Positions 1 through 11,442 of a stretch of DNA of 64,000 bases are shown piece by piece. This stretch comes from Melieria omissa (Eukaryota > Arthropoda > Insecta > Diptera > Ulidiidae), in the NCBI GenBank assembly GCA_963971225.1, contig OZ020267.1, positions 47,377,993-47,441,992 of the forward strand, in the 5' to 3' direction. The stretch's first letter is position 1. The number at the start of each line of letters is the position of its first letter. The notes beneath the pieces were generated by a model, which saw nothing but the letters and a program-made list of their open reading frames with translations, had not been told where the DNA came from and ran no database searches. The position numbers and the translations under genes are program-made.

Positions 1-2904
1 GGCTTTCTGTTTTAATAAGATTTTTGTTCGGATTTTTTCTTTTAGTGTGTCAGGTATTGCCTGGATGATATCAATAGGCCTGTGTTCTGTAGTGGAGTGT
101 ATTGATCTATTATATTTTATGGTTGCTAAGAGGGTTAACTCGACTGTATCTTGTGATATGTTTTCTAGTTTAAGGCATCTGGCTATTTCCGTTAGGGTTC
201 CGTGGAACCGTTCTACCTGGCCGTTGGAAGAGCTGTGCAACGGTGGGGTCGTATGGATGTCTGTGCCGAAATAATTTTTTACTAGGGACTTTATTGTTTG
301 TGAATTAAGGGATTTTTCATTGTCACATATTATGGTTTTGGGATCCTTGAAAATGTTCAAGGTTTCCATTATTGCTGGCTTGACGTCGATAATCGCCCTT
401 GATGCTATGGGTGTTACTATGGCAAACTTAGAAAATTTATCTACACACGTTAAGAAAAATTTCCTATCCGTGTTGTAAATGTCGATGTGTAAAATTTGAC
501 CAGGGTATGAGGGTATGGGTGTCTCGCCTATTATTTGTTTTTGGGGATGTCTTTCGTATTTGGCTTCCTGACATACTTTACAGCTTGAAGTAATCTGCTT
601 CAGATTTTTTCTGATGTCCGGGAAGTAATAATCCTGGAGGACTTGTTTGATGTTCTCCTTAATTGACCGATGTGCCCTACTGTGTTCGTTGTTTAAAATT
701 TCTAGCTGATCATTTGGGTTGAAGATATCCGTAGCAAATTTGCTTGTGTGGCGAAATTTTACTGATGGGTAATTGGTTATGAGGAAGTGTTGTATTTGGG
801 CCAGGGTATGTAAGTCGCAGTGAATTGCGTTAACTACTTGTGGGTTGATAGAGTCCTTGATTTTATCAAGAAGATCTCCGATGTCAGTAAACGATATACG
901 GTGACGAATGCGGTTTTTAAATAGGATTGTTGTTTCTTTTTTGGGTTCTGAACCTTGGGTAAGTATGAGTTGGTTTTTAAATGAATTGATTGGATTCTCC
1001 ACCGTTGGAATGACCTCGGTGAGTGACAGTTCGCTAGCACAAGCTTGCATAGAAGAGGAGGACTCTGTGTCTGTAGTAATGTTGATAAATTGTCTTGATA
1101 AGGCATCAGCTACTATGTTATCTTTACCGGGTTTGTAAAAAAATGTGGGGGCGTATTCTTCGATGAAGGCTTTCCATCGTTTTATTTTTGAGTTTGGGTT
1201 TTTATCGGAGACTGAAAATGTGAGGGGTTGGTGGTCGGTAAATATATTAATTTTGTTTGCTCCATACAGATAATGTTTGAGGGTCTTAAGTGCCCAGACT
1301 ATCGCCAAGAGTTCTCTTTCATTCGTGGCGTAATTCTCCTCGGTGGAAGTCAAAGTTCTCGAGATCATAGTTATTGGCCGACCCTTTTGTGAAAGGACGG
1401 CGCCGATAGCGTGGGATGAGGCATCTGTTGTTAGGTCAAACGGATTTTTAAAATTTGGGTATAAAAGGAGCACATCTTCAGAAGAGAGGAGTTTTTTTAG
1501 CTTTTCAAAAGCGGTTAAAGGTTCGTCGTCCAGATATATTTTTACGAGTTTTGATTGTCGTGTGCCTATATGTCCGTTCTCACCTCGCAATAGTTTCGTG
1601 AGTGGCTTTGCGATTGCGGCGTAATCCTTGACGAATCGTCTATAATACCCTGCAAGGCCCAAGAAGGATCTGAGGGCCCTTAAGGTTGTGGGAGCCTCAT
1701 AGTTAACTATTGCTTCTATCTTGCTAGGGCAAGTTGTAATACCGTTAGTGGAAACAATGAATCCTAAATATTCGACTGACGTTCTGAAAAATTTTGATTT
1801 TTCTAGGGATACCCTCATATTGGCTTTATATAATTTTTTTAGTATTCGATCGATGTCATCAATATGCTTCCGCTCTGAGTCAGAGAATATGATGATATCG
1901 TCGATATAAACGTGGCAGGATTTTCCGATTTCGTCACGGAGTACATCGTCAATGGCTCGTTGAAAAATGCTCGGTGCATTTTTCAGGCCAAATGGTAGAC
2001 GGCAAAATTCGTATTTTCCGTTATTGACACTGAAGGCCGTTTTTTCCCGATCACGTTCGGCCAACCTTATTTGGTGGAATCCACTTTTTAAATCTAGGGT
2101 TGTAAAAATTTTAGCTTTTCCAAGATTGGATAAGATAACAGATGGATCCGGTATAGGATACTTATCGCAAATAGTTTTTGAATTTAATTTTGTGTAGTCG
2201 AACACGAGTCGCTTGTTGGGTCTGCCATTTTCGTCTGTACCTTTTTTGTCGACGACCCATACAGGACTGTTGTACGGGGAACGGGATGGTCTGATGATAC
2301 CATCGTTTAGGAGTTTTTCAACCTCTTGGTTGACGAATTCAGTCATAGGGATTGGGTATGACTGGTATTTGGAATATATGGGCTCTTGATCCTTAGTTCT
2401 AATGGTGGCTGCAATTTTTGTATTAAAGAGTAAAGCTTCATTTGGGTTTGCGAACACGCCTGAATTTTTTCGTATGACGTCGTCGAATTCTTTTTTAAGG
2501 TTCTTGGGAATATTTTCGGTTGCTAGGACGTTAACTGCGTCCAGCTCTAGGTATCTTAATTTTTCTTGACCCCCTTCGAAGAGGAGTGTGTCTTGTTTTG
2601 CATCTATGATGCCTTTAATTTTTTTAATAAGGCTGAATCCTATGATTCCGTCAAATAGCGGAAGATTTGGGAGTATGAAAAAAGTTTCGGTTCTACCGAA
2701 CAGGTTAATTAGGGTCTTATGGTCAATGGTGTTCGTACCATGAATTGATTTTACGAGAAACGATGTAAGTAATTTTTTTACGCCTTTTAAGTTTTCTAAG
2801 TTTTTAATGTAGCTTTTAGAGGCTCCGGTGTCTACCAAAAGTTTTATTGTTCTCTCTCCTAGTGTTCGTTCAATATAGGGGAGAACTGATTTTCCCCTAA
2901 AAAA
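1..2904 (-). CDS. pol: gypsy-type Pol polyprotein (protease, RT, RNase H, integrase), partial
   Basis: One frame is kept from protease to integrase. Protease has DTGA (2832-2821, in context LLVDTGAS). Reverse transcriptase has YIDD at 1908-1897. The RNase H region follows, with TDHQPLTF and ADALSR. The integrase triad codons are Asp 481-483, Asp 322-324 and Glu 211-213, spaced D-52-D-36-E, with QVERFHG around the Glu. The same codon phase holds at all these sites and no stop appears in the final 60 bases, so the frame is open to the window edge. I did not check every codon in between. There is no usual start: the frame is closed by TAA immediately upstream of 2904, so Pol is presumably made by -1 frameshifting from gag. 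Confidence 0.85.
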
Positions 2905-4277
2905 TTAATTTCGTCCTCAAAATGCGGGTTTTGGGAATTTGGGTTAGCCGTGTCTGGCGGTTGGGGTAGGATGGGTTTTTCTGTTGCGAGGTCCTCCGGC
3001 GGAAGTTCTTGTCCGAGGTGATTGATTCTCTGGATCTTTCCGGGAATTTGTCTGTCCGACCCTATACTTCTTTTATATCTTTGTACGTCCTGGAAATTAT
3101 TGGTTCTGACCGTTCGCATGCTCTGGTCTACGTCCATGGCATGTGGGGGTGATTGGGGGTTGAAATTCTGTTGATTTGTGGCTTGAAAAGGTGCACGAAA
3201 ATTTGAGCGAGGCTGAAAGTTCTGTGTTGAGAAGCGTTGAGATTGATTAGACGGTTGTTGAGGCCAGAATTGGCTATTTTGTGTGTTGGGAGTTCTTGGC
3301 TGCTGTGTAGGATGTGGAGGATTCGGTTGTTGGTTTGCGAAAGCCGGTCCGGGACTTGGTATATTGCGTTGTCTAAAATGTGATTGAGATGGATGGTCAG
3401 GAGAAGACCTATTGAGGCCGTTATTATAGATGGCTGCGAAATGGTAACGGTTTTGATTTGTTTCTAATTCTTGAGCCAAAGCAAGGGCTGTTGGCATGTC
3501 TGCGGGCTTGCACGAAAAAAGGGTGTCGCATAAGGGTTTTCTCAGCCCTGAAATGAAAACACGTAATGCGTCTTGCCTATACTTTTGGTTTAATGAATTT
3601 ATTAAAGAGCTATCCCCTTCGTTTGACATTATGACTTTGTTAATTATTGCTGTGAGCTTGCGTTCTACCATGTCGTAGAACTGGACTATCGATTTTTGGC
3701 CCTGCCTGAGGGTAGAGAGCTCCTGTTCCAACGTATAAATAGACTTCTTGTCTGCATAGGTGAAGTCCAGCCTAGCTAAGATCGCGTTGAAATTCAAGAT
3801 TGTATTGTATGCGCTAAGTGTGGCGTCCGCATTACCTACTATTTTATTTCTTAAAATGGCCACTGCTTGGTAGTATTTCGAACTACCTTCAAATGGCTCG
3901 AAAAGCTTGTGTGCGGTCATGGCCGCTTGCCTCCATGAGACGTATTTTTCCGGTTGCCCATTAAATTCTGGGACTGATTTTATTATGTCGAGAGGCTCAT
4001 TGCACTCGACGCCTTCCCTGATTTCTATGGGGCGATATTCTATTGCTTGTGCTGGGGTTTCCAATACTGAAAGCCTTTGTGTGAGGGAATCTATTGTACT
4101 TTGAAAATGTTGTCTAGTTCGTTCTACTGCCTGGTTAACTGCAGTGTTAAGAAGGGCTTGCATTTGTTGTGCGTCCATTATGTTGGTTTGTTTGTTCGTT
4201 TCGTGAATGCTTAAGTTCTGTAATAACTGCAAGGCTTCGTCTTCGTCTGCGGGGGTACTATTTCTCTTATTCATCAA
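2859..4277 (-). CDS. gag: gypsy-type Gag, 472 aa
   Basis: This is an uninterrupted 472-residue frame. Residues about 33-75 are Q-rich and helical-looking. Residues about 100-250 (PEFNGQPEKYVSWRQAA onwards, through LEQELSTLRQGQKSIVQFYD) resemble the capsid region of 17.6/297/gypsy Gag. Residues about 290-400 are rich in Q, P, N and S with scattered R, a likely RNA-binding tail that replaces CCHC zinc knuckles, none of which are present. Gag would assemble the virus-like particle that packages element RNA. Its last 15 codons or so overlap pol in another frame. The ATG at 4277 is preceded by a second in-frame ATG (MM); either could serve. Confidence 0.88.
   Translation of the reverse strand: MMNKRNSTPADEDEALQLLQNLSIHETNKQTNIMDAQQMQALLNTAVNQAVERTRQHFQSTIDSLTQRLSVLETPAQAIEYRPIEIREGVECNEPLDIIKSVPEFNGQPEKYVSWRQAAMTAHKLFEPFEGSSKYYQAVAILRNKIVGNADATLSAYNTILNFNAILARLDFTYADKKSIYTLEQELSTLRQGQKSIVQFYDMVERKLTAIINKVIMSNEGDSSLINSLNQKYRQDALRVFISGLRKPLCDTLFSCKPADMPTALALAQELETNQNRYHFAAIYNNGLNRSSPDHPSQSHFRQRNIPSPGPAFANQQPNPPHPTQQPRTPNTQNSQFWPQQPSNQSQRFSTQNFQPRSNFRAPFQATNQQNFNPQSPPHAMDVDQSMRTVRTNNFQDVQRYKRSIGSDRQIPGKIQRINHLGQELPPEDLATEKPILPQPPDTANPNSQNPHFEDEINFLGENQFSPILNEH
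2898..2904 (-). promoter_or_regulatory. -1 ribosomal frameshift slippery heptamer (T TTT TTA) at gag-pol overlap
   Basis: In the gag frame the codons read AAT TTT TTA GGG, giving the X XXY YYZ heptamer T TTT TTA. Slipping back one base enters the pol frame, whose preceding in-frame codon is a TAA stop. The open overlap of the two frames is only about 45 bases (2904 down to 2859), and the heptamer lies at its upstream end. The same heptamer is used by lentiviral gag-pol (established knowledge). A stimulatory RNA structure downstream was not computed. Confidence 0.75.
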
Positions 4278-5265
4278 GTTGGGATAAATTTTATTTTAAA
4301 GTCATCGTTTAGCAATAAGTTTTTTTTAATAATAATCGATAAATGAGTGAATTTTCTTTATTTTAAAAATTTTCCTTTTATTTATTTGGATATTTTTTGC
4401 TCTATTTATATTCCATTTATGGGTGTGTTTTAATTTTTCATAGTAATATAAGGGATTTCAACAAACAGTATTGATTAGCAAGTGCATAAATTTATAAATA
4501 ATAAAAGTATAAAATTGAGAATAATAAGTTTATGGATAATAGAAATATAAAATTAAAATTAAAATAATAGTTGAATTTGCTTTTATTAAAGTATTAATTT
4601 TTTTGCATAAAATTCCCTTTTTTTATTTTTGTTTTTATTTTTATTTATTACTTTCCTTATGTTTTTTAAATTTTCAACTATTTTTATCTATAGTTTTGAT
4701 GTAGCTTACATTAATTCTGCTGCCTGCATGTTGCTCTTAATAATCTTCTGTCCGGGTGGGTTTGGGTTGCTTCGTATTCTCTGCTTCATTCTTTGACGAT
4801 CCGTTTGCTGCTGTTTATATTTCAATTTTTCTGCTTCGTGACTTCTGCTTCTCCCTTTGACAATCCGCTCGCTTGGTTGTTTTTTTTTTTACGTTTACTT
4901 TAGCTTTTCTTTTTTGTGTTCATAAATTTTGTTTTTCGATTTTTTATTGTTCGTTGCTATTTAATTTATTTATTTAATTTATTAGCTTTTCTTTTTTGTG
5001 TTCATAAATTTGTTTTTCGATTTTTTATTGTTCGTTGCTATTTAATTAATTTATTTCATTATTTTTCTTGGTTTTTCTTTTTCTAAAAAATATTTTTGGG
5101 GTTGAAAGTTGTAACCCCGTGTGATCGGCGATGTGAATTTGCACTTTTTTTTATAGTTTCACTTGCTCGCTGCTTTTTGCTCTTGTTATGTTGTTGATTG
5201 CATTCCAAAAATCGAGTCTGCACGAACGCTTGGTCAGCGGGTTCTTACTGGCAAGTGATCGCTTT
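4278..5265 (-). other. gypsy 5' leader between primer site and gag
   Basis: About 1 kb, strongly T-rich on the plus strand, with no convincing coding frame. It contains a near-perfect tandem duplication of about 82 bp (copies from about 4902 and 4984, each with AGCTTTTCTTTTTTGTGTTC). A second short repeated phrase (CTTTGACGATCCG / CTTTGACAATCCG) lies near 4785 and 4856. Confidence 0.6.
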
Positions 5266-5283
5266 CAATGTTGTTGGGCGCCA
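5266..5283 (-). promoter_or_regulatory. primer-binding site, tRNA-Lys-like
   Basis: On the minus strand TGGCGCCCAAC lies directly next to the inner LTR end. That is the complement of a tRNA-Lys 3' end as used by gypsy-group elements (family knowledge). Beyond the first 11 bases the match weakens. Confidence 0.6.
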
Positions 5284-5656
5284 ATTATCTTATCTTTTAA
5301 GTTCAAATAAAACACGTTGTTTATTTTAGCCTTTGATTTTTTTATTTCCCTCCTATGGAGGTTACGATCTGTGTTTGATGAGGTGCGGTAGCCAACTAAC
5401 TTAATTTTAACATGAAGAAGCCTACAACTCCACTTGTCGCTTTGCAGCTTGTCGTTTCAGATTTGCTGACTTAGCGCAAACGCTCCCATGGGAATACGTT
5501 GGGACTTCGCGATAATTTTGACATTGAAATTAAGTGTTGGGTTACAAATGGAATTCGTGCTGAAGTTATTGAAGTTGCTGAGGTTTGGCCTTGAAGTTAG
5601 TGTCACGTTGTGACGACGTGTCCAAAATTGTCACGCTCTGACAACGTGCCTTAACT
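5283..5656 (-). repeat. gypsy 5' LTR
   Basis: Inferred from the primer site on its inner side and a switch to 267-bp-repeat sequence on its outer side. The minus-strand ends read AGTTA...TAATT, typical of the AGT-type LTR ends in this group. Length is about 374 bp. The partner LTR is off the window, so the exact ends are unproven. Confidence 0.55.
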
Positions 5657-7555
5657 TGTAAGCATGTCATTCGACTGGTAAAATTTAATGGGCGTTGGAC
5701 AAGGGGCGTGGAACTTTTTAAATTCCGGTGTTACTTTTGAACTATAGCATTCACATCAACGACACTTGGTACAAAGTAACGATTTGGTCATGTCCTTCGG
5801 CATGGGGAATAGGGTGTATTTTGGACAAGGAGGCGTGGCACCGCCCATACAACCCAACTTTTTGATATGGAATATCTTCGGAATTATAAGTCGCTCAGCA
5901 TTGAAATTTGGAACAGTGTCATGGCGTAAACGTGTCTTTCCACAAATAAAATTTAATGGGTTTTGGAAAGGGGCGTGGCACTTTTTAAATTCCGGTGTAG
6001 CTTCTGAACTATAGCATTCACATGAATGACACTCGGTATAAACTTATTATTTAGTCGTGTCCTTTGGCAGGGTGAATAGGGTGTATTTTGGACAAGGAGG
6101 CGTGGCACCGTCCATACAACCCAACTTTTTGATATGGAATATCTTCGGAATTATAAGTCGCTCAGCATTGAAATTTGGAACAGTGTCATGGCGTAAACGT
6201 GTCTTTCCAGAAATAAAATTTAATGGGCTTTGGAAAGGGGCGTGGCACTTTTTAAATTCCGGTGTAGCTTCTGAACTATAGCATTCACATGAATGACACT
6301 CGGTATAAACTTATTATTTAGTCGTGTCCTTTGGCAGGGTGAATAGGGTGTATTTTGGACAAGGAGGCGTGGCACCGCCCATACAACCCAACTTTTTGAT
6401 ATGGAATATCTTCGGAATTATAAGTCGCTCAGCATTGAAATTTGGAACAGTGTCATGGCGTAAACGTGTCTTTCCAGAAATAAAATTTAATGGGCTTTGG
6501 AAAGGGGCGTGGCACTTTTTAAATTCCGGTGTAGCTTTTGAACTATAGCATTCACATGAATGACACTCGGTATAAACTTATTATTTAGTCGTGTCCTTCG
6601 GCAGGGGGAATAGGGTTTATTTTAGACAAGGGGGCGTGGCACCGTCCATACAACCCAAATTGTTGATTAGAAATATCTTCAGAATTATAGGTTGCTCAGT
6701 ATTGAAATTTGGAACAGTGTCATGGCGTAAACGTGTCTTTCCACAAATAAAATTTAATGGGTTTTGGAAAGGGGCGCGGCACTTTTTAAATTCCGGTGTA
6801 GCTTTTGAACTATAGCATTCACATGAATGACACTCGGTATAAACTTATTATTTAGTCGTGTCCTTTGGCAGGGTGAATAGGGTGTATTTTGGACAAGGAG
6901 GCGTGGCACCGCCCATACAACACAACTTTTTGATATGGAATATCTTCGGAATTATAAGTCGCTCAGCATTGAAATTTGGAACAGTGTCATGGCGTAAACG
7001 TGTCTTTCCACAAATAAAATTTAATGGGTTTTGGAAAGGGGCGTGGCACTTTTTAAATTCCGGTGTAGCTTTTGAACTATAGCATTCACATGAATGACAC
7101 TCGACACACAAACTTATTATTTAGTCGTGTCCTTTGGCAGGGTGAATAGGGTGGATTTTGGACAACGGGGCGGGGCACCACTCATGCAACTCAAATTTTT
7201 AATATGGAATAATTTCGGAATTATAAGTCATACAACACTAAAATTTAGTACCCTGTCGTCTCATACATGCGTCATTCTAATGATAAGATTTGATGGGCGT
7301 CAGACAAGGGGCGTGGCGCATTGTTTGTGACCCAAATATTTTGCTGAACTTTGAGTGGCACAGCAATGAAACTAAGTACGAACCTACCATTTTCCCTTCC
7401 GAAAGACGGGATGGTGCGGGTATTGAACAAGGGGGCTTGGAACCGCCCATATAACTTAAATCTATATATATATACAAGAAAGTGACTGTATGTGAGTTAC
7501 GGCATCACACACAAACGGACCGTTTGGGCGAGACGAAGTTTGCCGGGTCAGCTAG
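5657..7555 (+). mobile_element. Helitron-like element carrying internal tandem repeats (partial)
   Basis: A block of 267-bp tandem repeats is followed by an AT run and a distinct terminus (about 7490-7555) with TTGCCGGGTCAGCTAG. It ends in CTAG, and the next base, T7556, begins recognisable satellite sequence (TAAGATATAATTTATT). Helitrons end in CTRR and insert between A and T. The uninterrupted satellite reads AATAATAAGATATAA, so insertion at an AT dinucleotide fits. No Rep/helicase coding is present, so it would be non-autonomous. The left end is missing because the gypsy element sits in it. Classification is tentative. Confidence 0.45.
5683..7330 (+). repeat. 267-bp tandem repeat, about 5.5-6 copies
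   Basis: The landmark GTGTATTTTGGACAAGG and its variants recur at 5814, 6081, 6348, 6615, 6882 and 7151, giving a period of 267 (269 for the last). The middle copies are nearly identical and the outer ones diverged. Each contains GGGCGTGGC-type motifs. Each copy also has an open 74-codon frame, but this follows from the copies being alike and is not evidence of a protein. Diverged relatives occur in inverse orientation near 38940-39400 and 56570. Confidence 0.85.
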
Positions 7556-7583
7556 TAAGATATAATTTATTAAAATCCGATTA

Positions 7584-8749
7584 CACTGCACAACAGCATG
7601 TCTGTTGCATGGAGTTTTTTACATGAATCTGAATCGTTTTTCCACGCTGTTTTCAAAACCATACTCCGTTTTTATGTAACAGCTCTAGTTTTTGCAAAAA
7701 ATGGGCGTGTCACTTTTTCGAATTTTCCTCGGCTTTTTTCTCGTTTTCGACTGTTATTTCTGAACCAATAATCCTATCGACATGAATTTTATATCGTTGC
7801 ACTTACAACATTTCACGCCATCTTTCCTGACATTAATCAATTTTATGCGTTCTAAATGGGCGTGGTAATAAGGTTTCAAAGTAAGAAAATATTGAATTTC
7901 AAGGCGTTTTTTCTGATGGCGAAAAATGTAAAGATGTTTCATAAATCAAGTTTCGAAGTATATGAATATCTTAAGAAGAAACATCAAGCAATACAATACA
8001 GCCAAATTATTTGGCGGAATACACATTCGCATCGAAATAATAATAAAACTGTACCATAGCGATTTTCATCTCTTTTCATACTTTTTCCTTAAAAAATTAG
8101 GAGCCTCAAAATATGCCCTTTTATATGTTCAAATTGTAGTTTGGAATACAAGCAAAAACAAAAATATTTTGAATTTCTCGAAACAAAAAAAAAATTAAAA
8201 ACTTTGCATATTTTCAGGCCCCTAATTTTTTAAGGAAAAAGTATGAAAAGTGATGAAAATCGCGATGGTACATTTTTCCTGTTATTTCGATGCGAATGTG
8301 TGTTCCGCCAAATAATTTAGCTGTATTGTATTGCTTGATGTGTCGACCTTCATTATACACCTAACTCGTTAATTGTTTTACAAAAAATGTGTATGCTTTT
8401 GACCATGAAAGAAGACGCCTTAAAATTCAATTTTTTCCAACTTTGAGGTCCAATTACCGCGGCATTTTAAAACATGTAAAAATAAGTTGCATCGTAAAAG
8501 AAGCCGTGCGGTGTTGTTAATGCGATAAGGCGAAAATCATGTCAATCGGTTTTTTGGTTTAGAAACTACGATCAAAAATATGAAAAAAGTAGAGGAAAAA
8601 CTGAAAAAATGACAGGGTACCTATATCTCACAAACTAGAGCTGCTAGAAAAAATCGGAGGGTGGATTCGGAATCAGCGCACCCAAATTAGTAAGAAACAG
8701 TAGAAAAACTCCATGCAACAGAAAAAAAGTGTTTTTTTGTTGCGCTGTG
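7584..8749. mobile_element. foldback (long inverted repeat) element in satellite, TTA target duplication
   Basis: The ends are CACTGCACAACA on the left and, inverted, CACAGCGCAACA on the right. The flanks give TTA on both sides (7581-7583 and 8750-8752) and removing the element restores satellite sequence. The whole 1166 bp is an imperfect palindrome: the outer arms are moderately diverged and the inner arms (about 7981-8105 and 8217-8342) are highly similar, around a centre of about 110 bp. No transposase frame is present. CACT-type ends with a 3-bp duplication are compatible with the CMC (CACTA/Mirage/Chapaev) superfamily, but assignment is only a suggestion. Confidence 0.8.
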
Positions 8750-8751
8750 TT

Positions 8752-9648
8752 ATCCGTCAAGATTTAACAGCCATAATTCCGATTAATTTTGAACAATTTT
8801 TAACTAATCACCATATTGTGGATGCCAACCTTGGCCATTTATTATTGCATGTTTCCGGTGGGATATTTTTGGTATTTACCCGATTGGTGAAAGGTGGTAA
8901 CTCTAGCTTAATTTTTACACCATTTTGATTATGGTGACCATGTGCATTTAGTTTCCACAAGCATTTTATTGGTTATGCAGATGTATCATGTGATCGATAT
9001 CACTTTTCCACAACGATATACTCCTGCATCCTTTTAGATAGCGAGAAGATTGACACCATTTATGAAAGCTGAAGACTCCAGCTACGTTTTAAGGGTATTA
9101 TTTTTTCGATAAACCTATAAATTGATATTTTACAAGCATTTTATCGATTTTGCAGTAGGCAGCCATTTAATGTCACTCTTGCGCATCGATTTGTTCATGA
9201 TTGCCGAATAGTAATGGAATTATTGATATCATTTGATAAAGCTGCAATCTCTAGCTACATTTTAAGGGATTTTTTATTAAGGTAACCATACGCGTTTGGA
9301 TTCTGTAAGCATTTTAGTGGTGAGTGGGTATTTTGTAATAGGCAGTGTTTCAATGTTATCCTTGCGCATCGATATGCTCATTATTCCTGAAGGATAATGA
9401 AAAGTTAAGGACCAATATAGAAAGCTTAAGACTCTAGCTAAATTTTAAGGGGTCAATCATTAATATGCGCCTATGCATTTGGTATTGACAAGCATTTTAG
9501 TGATTGCGCACAAGTTGCAATTTGGTCAAAGTCACCGTTCCATATCGATTTGCTTTCGCATCTCAAGGGATAGCAGGATGATTGATACCATTATGGAAAG
9601 CTTAAGAGACTAGCTAAATAATAAGATATAATTTATTAAAATCGGATT
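8752..9648. repeat. satellite unit 1, showing five-monomer structure
   Basis: A box related to CTCTAGCTAAATTTTAAGGG recurs inside the unit with CTAGCT (or CCAGCT) at 8903, 9078, 9251, 9434 and 9610, then in the next unit at 9800. Spacings are 175, 173, 183, 176 and 190. A second box, CAAGCATTTTA, occurs near 8957, 9133, 9306 and 9489, and a third, GCGCATCGAT or a relative, follows each. The unit is therefore five diverged monomers of about 180 bp, close to a nucleosome repeat length. Confidence 0.85.
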
Positions 9649-11442
9649 ATCCGTCAAGATTTAACAGCCATAATTCCGATTAATTTTGAACAATTTTTAA
9701 CTAATCACCATATTGTGGATGCCAACCTTGGCCATTTATTATTGCATGTTTCCGGTGGGATATTTTTGGTATTTACTCCATTGGTGAAAGGTGGTAACTC
9801 TAGCTTAATTTTTACACCATTTTGATTATGGTGACCATGTGCATTTAGTTTCCACAAGCATTTTATTGGTTATGCAGATGTATCATGTGATCGATATCAC
9901 TTTTCCACAACGATATACTCCTGCATCCTTTTAGATAGCGAGAAGATTGACACCATTTATGAAAGCTGAAGACTCCAGCTACGTTTTAAGGGTATTATTT
10001 TTTCGATAAACCTATAAATTGATATTTTACAAGCATTTTATCGATTGTGCAGTCGGCAGCCATTTAATGTCACTCTTGCGCATCGATTTGTTCATGATTG
10101 CCGAATAGTAATGGAATTATTGATATCATTTGATAAAGCTGCAATCTCTAGCTACATTTTAAGGGATTTTTTATTAAGGTAACCATACGCGTTTGGATTC
10201 TGTAAGCATTTTAGTGGTGAGTGGGTATTTTGTAATAGGCAGTTTTTCAATGTTATCCTTGCGCATCGATATGCTCATTATTCCTGAAGGATAATGAAAA
10301 GTTAAGGACCAATATAGAAAGCTCAAGACTCTAGCTAAATTTTAAGGGGTCAATCATTAATATGCGCCTATGCATTTGGTGTTGACAAGCATTTTAGTGA
10401 TTGCGCACAAGTTGCAATTTGGTCAAAGTCACCGTTCCATATCGATTTGCTTTCGCATCTCAAGGGATAGCAGGATGATTGATACCATTATGGAAAGCTT
10501 AAGAGACTAGCTAAATAATAAGATATAATTTATTAAAATCCGATTATCCGTCAAGATTTAACAGCCATAATTCCGATTAATTTTGAACAATTTTTAACTA
10601 ATCACCATATTGTGGATGCCAACCTTGGCCATTTATTATTGCATGTTTCCGGTGGGATATTTTTGGTATTTACTCCATTGGTGAAAGGTGGTAACTCTAG
10701 CTTAATTTTTACACCATTTTGATTTTGGTGACCATGTGCATTTAGTTTCCACAAGCATTTTATTGGTTATGCAGATGTATCATGTGATCGATATCACTTT
10801 TCCACAACGATATACTCCTGCATCCTTTTAGATAGCGAGAAGATTGACACCATTTATGAAAGCTGAAGACTCCAGCTACGTTTTAAGGGTATTATTTTTT
10901 CGATAAACCTATAAATTGATATTTTACAAGCATTTTATCGATTATGCAGTAGGCAGCCATTTAATGTCACTCTTGCGCATCGATTTGTTCATGATTGCCG
11001 AATAGTAATGGAATTATTGATATCATTTGATAAAGCTGCAATCTCTAGCTACATTTTAAGGGATTTTTTATTAAGGTAACCATACGCGTTTGGATTCTGT
11101 AAGCATTTTAGTGGTGAGTGGGTATTTTGTAATAGGCAGTTTTTCAATGTTATCCTTGCGCATCGATATGCTCATTATTCCTGAAGGATAATGAAAAGTT
11201 AAGGACCAATATAGAAAGCTTAAGACTCTAGCTAAATTTTAAGGGGTCAATCATTAATATGCGCCTATGCATTTGGTGTTGACAAGCATTTTAGTGATTG
11301 CGCACAAGTTGCAATTTGGTCAAAGTCACCGTTCCATATCGATTTGCTTTCGCATCTCAAGGGATAGCAGGATGATTGATACCATTATGGAAAGCTTAAG
11401 AGACTAGCTAAATAATAAGATATAATTTATTAAAATCCGATT

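Larger units (their letters stand above)
1..5656 (-). mobile_element. Ty3/gypsy LTR retrotransposon, cut by left window edge
   Basis: Read on the minus strand, the order is LTR (5656-5283), primer-binding site, a leader of about 1 kb, gag (4277-2859), then pol running off the left edge. A Gag without zinc knuckles, a -1 gag-pol overlap and a tRNA-Lys-like primer site fit the gypsy/17.6/297 group of insect elements (family knowledge). No env or second LTR is visible because the element continues beyond position 1. The bases just past 5656 match the 267-bp repeat block, so the element appears inserted in that block. The frames look open, which suggests a young copy. The target duplication cannot be checked here. 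Confidence 0.9.

Noticed and set aside
47..2197. Plus-strand frames over the gypsy pol region
   Set aside because: The minus strand carries the conserved protease, RT and integrase motifs; the plus frames have none.
5766..7330. Family of similar 74-82 codon frames
   Set aside because: They repeat only because the 267-bp DNA repeats; both strands have frames, there is no codon signal, and the copies simply track DNA similarity.
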